Source of the DNA: CAZNPU01 sp964575335
GTDB taxonomy: Bacteria; Planctomycetota; Phycisphaerae; Phycisphaerales; SM1A02
Assembly (NCBI GenBank): GCA_964575335.1
Contig: CAZNPU010000049.1
Location: 1-8,701 of the forward strand
Direction: 5' to 3'
DNA length: 8,701 bases
Made by a program: the position numbers and the translations under genes. Below the pieces are notes generated by a model. That model saw only the letters and a list, made by a program, of their open reading frames with translations, was not told the DNA's origin and searched no databases. Shown here one piece after another: positions 5,210-8,701 of this stretch (the first letter of the stretch is position 1; every line of letters begins with the position of its first letter).

Positions 5210-8080
5210 TCATCGCAGATACGCCCCGGCGGAGCCGATTGAATCGGAGAGGCCGGGGAAGAGAATGTCTTCGTTTTCCTGCTGAATGATGATTTCCGGA
5301 CGAATGAGAATCAGCAGCGTCTGCTCATTCTTCTCCGTTGCGCGGTTGGTGAAGAAGCGGTTGACGAACGGAATCTTCGACAGCACGGGCACACCCGTCT
5401 CGACTTCGATTTCCTGCACGCTTCGCTGACCGCCCAGGAGCACCGTGCCCTTGTCAGGAACGGAGACCGTGGTGCGGATCATCGACACGCGCACCGTTGG
5501 AAGCGAGATGCTGCCGCTGAACACCGCAGCATTGCCGCCACCGGTTCCGACACCACCGCCGCCAGCTGCGCCTTGAAACTCCTGCGTTTCCAGACCCAGA
5601 ATTTCAGCGAAGTCGAACAGCACCGTCATGGTGACGTACCGGCGATCCGAAGAGATCACGCCTTCCACATCGAGCACGAAACCGTCGTTCACAACGCCGA
5701 CCTGCGGGGCAAACGCACCGGAGGCATCGCCTGTCACAGGCGTCAAGCCGGAGACAAACGCCATCTGCGTCGTCACCGCAACCCACGCTCGCTGACCGTT
5801 GAAGAACGTCAGACGCGGGGCTGTAAGAATGACCGAGCGACGGTCAGCCTGCGTGGCTTCGATGAGCAGGTCAACCTGGATGTCATCAAGGAACTGAATG
5901 CCGACAGTCAACGCTGGCGTTCCAGCTGCGCCGGCAGCGAACGTGCTGGCGAAGTTGGCCAACTCATTGACCAGTTCGTTTGATCGCTGGGTCACGCCGA
6001 TCGGCGCAAAGCCGCTGGTGGCTCGCACCGGAGCGCCGGCATAGCCCCAGGCGTATTGGATCTCTTCAAAGCCGCCATTGAAAGTGCCAGTTGGCGTTCC
6101 AATGTAGCGACCGCTGGGGAATGTGTTGGCGGTCCCGGCTTCAATCGCTGCGGGAGTGCCCCAGATCACCGGATCTTTGAGTCGGCCGGTTGTGGGGTCA
6201 AAGAAGTCGCTGAGGTGGAAGTTGGGGTCAACGTTCCGGGCAGCGGTGAGGGCGTCATCGTTGGTATTGAAATACAGATCAAGGTCGACGCCGATCTTTT
6301 CAAACCAATTGCTGTCAACGGTGAGGAACCGCGACTCGACGTTGATCTGCAAGGCGCGGATTTCACGCAGCCGCGACAGCAGGCCGTCGATGGCGCGGTG
6401 GTTGTTGGGGGTATTGGTGATGATCAGGTTTCCATTGAGCTCCTGCAGGCTGCCGGTGTCGCCGCCCAGATCGCGCCAACCGTTGGGGTCGACGTTTTCC
6501 TGAATGATGTTCACGATTTGCTCAACGAGTTCAGCGCGGGTGAGGCGATCGGGGTCATCGCCGGGATCACCGAAGATGCCGCCGCCGCTGCCGCCGCCGC
6601 CACCACCACCGCCGCCGCGGCCGCCGCCGCCACCGCCGCCGCCAAATCCGCCACCACCGCCACCAAATCCGCCGCTTTGCTGGCCCTGGTCGAGGGCGGA
6701 ATCAAGGTCAAGCGAGGGGGCATTGTCGAAGGTCGGCACCTGGAACAGCAGGTCGCGGATGTCATACACCAGCAGCACGGTGCGCCGGCGCAGGGCGCTG
6801 TCGCTGGAAATTGTCAGGATTCCGTCCTGAATGGCGTATTGCGGGCGATCGATTTCATCGCCAAGCTGCTCAAGAATGCGTTCCAGTGCGGTTTCCGCAG
6901 AAACTTCCTGCAGCCGCAAGTTCACTTCGGTGTCTCGATCAATGCCGATGTTGTTCAGGGCACGCCAATCGACATAGATCGGCAATCCTGTGACTGATTC
7001 AAGGAACGCCACAACCTGTTCAAGGCTGTTGTTGGAGAACTCCGGTGCGATGCGGGCCTCATTGAGGCGGTATCGAACCATGCGATCCGCTTCGGATTCG
7101 ATGAAGCCGCCAGCGCCATCACGACGGATGCTGATGGCTGGCCAATCTTCGGGGTATTCCACAAGGCCGCTCACCGATTTGCCGCCCGGGCCGGTGATGT
7201 TCGGCCTGGGCACTATGAGCGACCGCTGAGCGTCGATCGACATGCGCTGGATGCCCCGTTCCTTGTTGAGCACATGTTCGCTGTACTCGCGAAGGTTCAT
7301 GTTCTGCATGATGGCCTCACGCAGCACCAGAGCGGAAGGATTGTGCTCATCGATGAAAAGAATCTCATCGACAATCTGCAGCGCCTCTGCATACTTCAAT
7401 TCCTTCTGAAGCTGAAGCACCCGGAGCAGGTTCTCATCAATCAGCCGCTGACGTTCCTGCCGCTGGCGCTCCTGCTCCAGACGCTGTTGCTGCGCAGCCT
7501 CTCGTCGAATGCGATCTTCATCGGCGAGGCGCTGGGTTTCGCGTGCTTGTTCGATTCGCGTCTGCAGCGCGTCAGCGCGGGTCCGCAGCGAGTTGTATTC
7601 CGCATCGGTCAGATATTGGCGGCGCTGCTCAAGCTGCATGCGGGCAGTGGTGATGGTCTGCCCGGCAGAAGCAAAATCGCCCTGACGCAGCAGTTCTTCC
7701 GCCTGCCGCTCGCTTGCTTCATATTCGGCAATCGTGCGCTGCCGCTGCAGGCGAAGCTCCTGGGCGACAGCATCGCTGGTGGTGGCACGCTGCAAGTGGA
7801 TCAGGGCTTCGCGCTGGCCCTCCAACGCCTCAGGATGGTTTGGCAGATAGAGCAGCGCTTCGGCGTACTTGTTGGCCGCCTCTTGCCAGTTGCCGGCTTC
7901 ACGCGCACGGCGTGCTTCAGCCAGGGCCGCCTCGCCACGCGCCTGAGCCGTGGCATCGGCTTCGGCTGCTGAATCTTCCTGAGCATACGCCGGTGAGCCG
8001 ACGATCCCCATGCCCAGAGCAACACTCAGGGCGCCCACGATCGTCAATATCCCCAAACGTGGTTCCGCGAACGACTTCAT
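5210..8080 (-). CDS. Secretin family outer-membrane channel (type II/III secretion, GspD/PilQ-like) with TPR and coiled-coil N-terminus
   Basis: A 956-residue predicted outer-membrane secretin. Order: signal peptide 1-33 (hydrophobic core 9-28, cleavage after SPAYA); a TPR-like region about 45-95 (ALAEARRAREAGNWQEAANK); helical and coiled-coil sequence about 105-245, very rich in Q, E and R near 180-215; an N0/STN-like domain from about 345 (NSLEQVVAFLESVTGLPIYV); a glycine tract at 470-501; an N-domain-like segment to about 570 (LNGNLIITNTPNNHRAIDGL); then the pore-forming secretin core to the C-terminus, with VPDKGTVLLGGQRS near 875 and GVPVLSKIPFVNRFF near 900. A second glycine-rich stretch lies near 840. 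The ATG at 8080 has GGGAG six bases upstream. No other secretion or pilus gene is in the window, so the machine it serves cannot be named. A domain arrangement with N-terminal TPR is common in planctomycete secretins. Confidence 0.94.
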   Translation of the reverse strand: MKSFAEPRLGILTIVGALSVALGMGIVGSPAYAQEDSAAEADATAQARGEAALAEARRAREAGNWQEAANKYAEALLYLPNHPEALEGQREALIHLQRATTSDAVAQELRLQRQRTIAEYEASERQAEELLRQGDFASAGQTITTARMQLEQRRQYLTDAEYNSLRTRADALQTRIEQARETQRLADEDRIRREAAQQQRLEQERQRQERQRLIDENLLRVLQLQKELKYAEALQIVDEILFIDEHNPSALVLREAIMQNMNLREYSEHVLNKERGIQRMSIDAQRSLIVPRPNITGPGGKSVSGLVEYPEDWPAISIRRDGAGGFIESEADRMVRYRLNEARIAPEFSNNSLEQVVAFLESVTGLPIYVDWRALNNIGIDRDTEVNLRLQEVSAETALERILEQLGDEIDRPQYAIQDGILTISSDSALRRRTVLLVYDIRDLLFQVPTFDNAPSLDLDSALDQGQQSGGFGGGGGGFGGGGGGGGRGGGGGGGGGSGGGIFGDPGDDPDRLTRAELVEQIVNIIQENVDPNGWRDLGGDTGSLQELNGNLIITNTPNNHRAIDGLLSRLREIRALQINVESRFLTVDSNWFEKIGVDLDLYFNTNDDALTAARNVDPNFHLSDFFDPTTGRLKDPVIWGTPAAIEAGTANTFPSGRYIGTPTGTFNGGFEEIQYAWGYAGAPVRATSGFAPIGVTQRSNELVNELANFASTFAAGAAGTPALTVGIQFLDDIQVDLLIEATQADRRSVILTAPRLTFFNGQRAWVAVTTQMAFVSGLTPVTGDASGAFAPQVGVVNDGFVLDVEGVISSDRRYVTMTVLFDFAEILGLETQEFQGAAGGGGVGTGGGNAAVFSGSISLPTVRVSMIRTTVSVPDKGTVLLGGQRSVQEIEVETGVPVLSKIPFVNRFFTNRATEKNEQTLLILIRPEIIIQQENEDILFPGLSDSIGSAGAYLR
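6578..6673 (-). repeat. GGN-codon repeat encoding a 32-residue glycine tract in the secretin
   Basis: The coding strand is an almost uninterrupted run of GGC/GGT/GGA codons. It encodes residues 470-501, of which 28 are glycine, interrupted only by two F, one R and one S. It lies between the N0-like and following N-domain and probably forms a flexible linker. Simple triplet runs like this are prone to length change between strains. Confidence 0.9.
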
Positions 8081-8160
8081 TCGTATCTCCCAATACAGGC
8101 GGCCGGGCGTTGGCCTGATCGCTGGTGCGTTACGGCTGCGAGTGAAATTTCTTCTTCCAT
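8077..8160 (-). CDS. Possible 27-codon leader ORF overlapping the secretin start
   Basis: On the minus strand an ATG at 8160 follows GAGG with a five-base spacer. It opens a 27-codon frame beginning MEEEISLAAV and ending in TGA that overlaps the secretin ATG as ATGA. Such an arrangement can couple translation of the downstream gene. The peptide has no recognisable feature, and the secretin has its own good ribosome binding site, so this may be chance. Confidence 0.25.
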   Translation of the reverse strand: MEEEISLAAVTHQRSGQRPAACIGRYE

Positions 8161-8328
8161 CAACACCTCAGGTCCGAGCAGTTTCACCCGCTTGGCCGCT
8201 CAGACAGCCTGACAGACTACTTCGGGCACTAAACCTTCGCAAGCGGTTCGATGAATGTTCCCCAAGATCACAAGCAGTTGTATTTCCATCCCCTCACCAC
8301 GGCGCTGGCCAAGATCACAGATGCAGGG
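8161..8328. other. Intergenic region between carA and the secretin
   Basis: No gene is visible between the carA stop and the possible leader ORF. An 11-base direct repeat, CCAAGATCACA, occurs at 8262-8272 and 8309-8319. The secretin promoter is probably here or in the 80 bases before the gene, but I see no convincing -35/-10 pair. No clear terminator follows carA. Confidence 0.4.
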
Positions 8329-8701
8329 CTACGCCTGAACGGCATGCGGCTGCTGGAATCGCAACATTGTGTCGGCAGTCAGCGGACTACCGGTTCGCAT
8401 CATTTCCACGAAACAGTCGAACAAATACGTCGAATCATGCGGTCCGGGCGAGGCTTCGGGATGATATTGCACGCAAAACAGCGGCTTGCTGAGATGCCGA
8501 AAACCCGCAACCGTGCCGTCATTCATGTGCCGATGGGTAACTTCGCAGCCCAAACCTTCAAGGCTGGCCGCATCGACGCAAAAACCGTGATTTTGACTCG
8601 TGATCTCCACTCGGCCGGTGATGCAGTTGCGCACCGGCTGATTGGCGCCGCGATGGCCGAATTTGAGCTTGAACGTCTTTGCGCCAAGCGCCAGAGCCAG
8701 A
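8329..8701 (-). CDS. carA: Carbamoyl-phosphate synthase small subunit, C-terminal part (5' end outside window)
   Basis: Glutaminase subunit of carbamoyl-phosphate synthase. It hydrolyses glutamine and channels ammonia to CarB for pyrimidine and arginine synthesis. The visible 123 residues are the C-terminal third of the class I amidotransferase domain. They start just after where the nucleophile cysteine would lie (LALALGAKTFKLKFGHRGANQPV). They include SQNHGFCVD and VQYHPEASPGPHDS, which supplies the catalytic histidine and glutamate. The stop is TAG at 8331-8329. The cysteine and the N-terminal domain are beyond the right edge, so completeness cannot be judged. The gene is on the same strand as the secretin but separated by 248 bases, so it is unlikely to share a tightly coupled operon with it. 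Confidence 0.95.
   Translation of the reverse strand, partial: LALALGAKTFKLKFGHRGANQPVRNCITGRVEITSQNHGFCVDAASLEGLGCEVTHRHMNDGTVAGFRHLSKPLFCVQYHPEASPGPHDSTYLFDCFVEMMRTGSPLTADTMLRFQQPHAVQA

Noticed and set aside
6056..6997. A 313-codon plus-strand open frame, rich in alanine and valine
   Set aside because: It lies wholly opposite the secretin gene, and its alanine run is the complement of the secretin glycine codons. It has no family character.
7274..7972. A 232-codon plus-strand open frame
   Set aside because: It is antisense to the coiled-coil part of the secretin; its leucine and glutamine richness mirrors the Q/E/R-rich coding strand.
8262..8319. An 11-base direct repeat as a possible CRISPR or attachment site
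   Set aside because: There are only two copies, 47 bases apart by start, with no further units and no integrase or cas gene.

Overview
The window looks like ordinary chromosome of a Planctomycetota bacterium, most likely of the Phycisphaerae type. This is inferred from protein character, not from a search. The pointers are a TPR/coiled-coil secretin with a glycine-rich linker, a small HEAT-repeat lipoprotein, several RsbW-like ATP-binding proteins and STAS proteins, and an MlaE-type permease. G+C is moderately high. I found no mobile element, tRNA, rRNA or CRISPR array.

Layout. The minus strand starts and ends with glutamine-amidotransferase genes of nucleotide biosynthesis. guaA (GMP synthase) fills 1-1627 and lacks only the last two bases of its stop codon. 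The C-terminal third of carA (carbamoyl-phosphate synthase small subunit) enters from the right edge and stops at 8329. Divergent from guaA, a plus-strand operon runs from 1834 to 3961: HEAT-repeat lipoprotein, RsbW-like ATPase, STAS antagonist and MlaE-type permease. The first three overlap by 8 and 14 bp, so they are probably translationally coupled. Convergent to this operon, the minus strand carries a large secretin (5210-8080), a hairpin terminator, a second STAS gene (4677-5036) and a second RsbW-like ATPase (4080-4511).

How the genes may work together. The centre holds two kinase-like ATPase and STAS-protein pairs, one on each strand, that converge on a short intergenic region at 3962-4079. 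Such pairs classically form partner-switching modules, in which the ATPase phosphorylates a serine of the STAS protein and releases or binds a third partner. In the plus-strand operon the next gene encodes an MlaE-like lipid-transport permease. In the Mla system a STAS protein (MlaB) is a subunit of the transporter, so this STAS protein could act either as a signalling switch or as a transporter subunit. The phosphorylatable-serine motif next to a dedicated ATPase makes a phospho-controlled transporter a reasonable hypothesis. The secretin stands alone among these genes and probably forms an outer-membrane pore whose partners are encoded elsewhere.

The most interesting points are the ATPase-STAS-permease operon, the altered ATP-binding G1 box of the first ATPase, the orphan permease, the 32-residue glycine tract of the secretin, and a possible short leader ORF ending on the secretin start codon.
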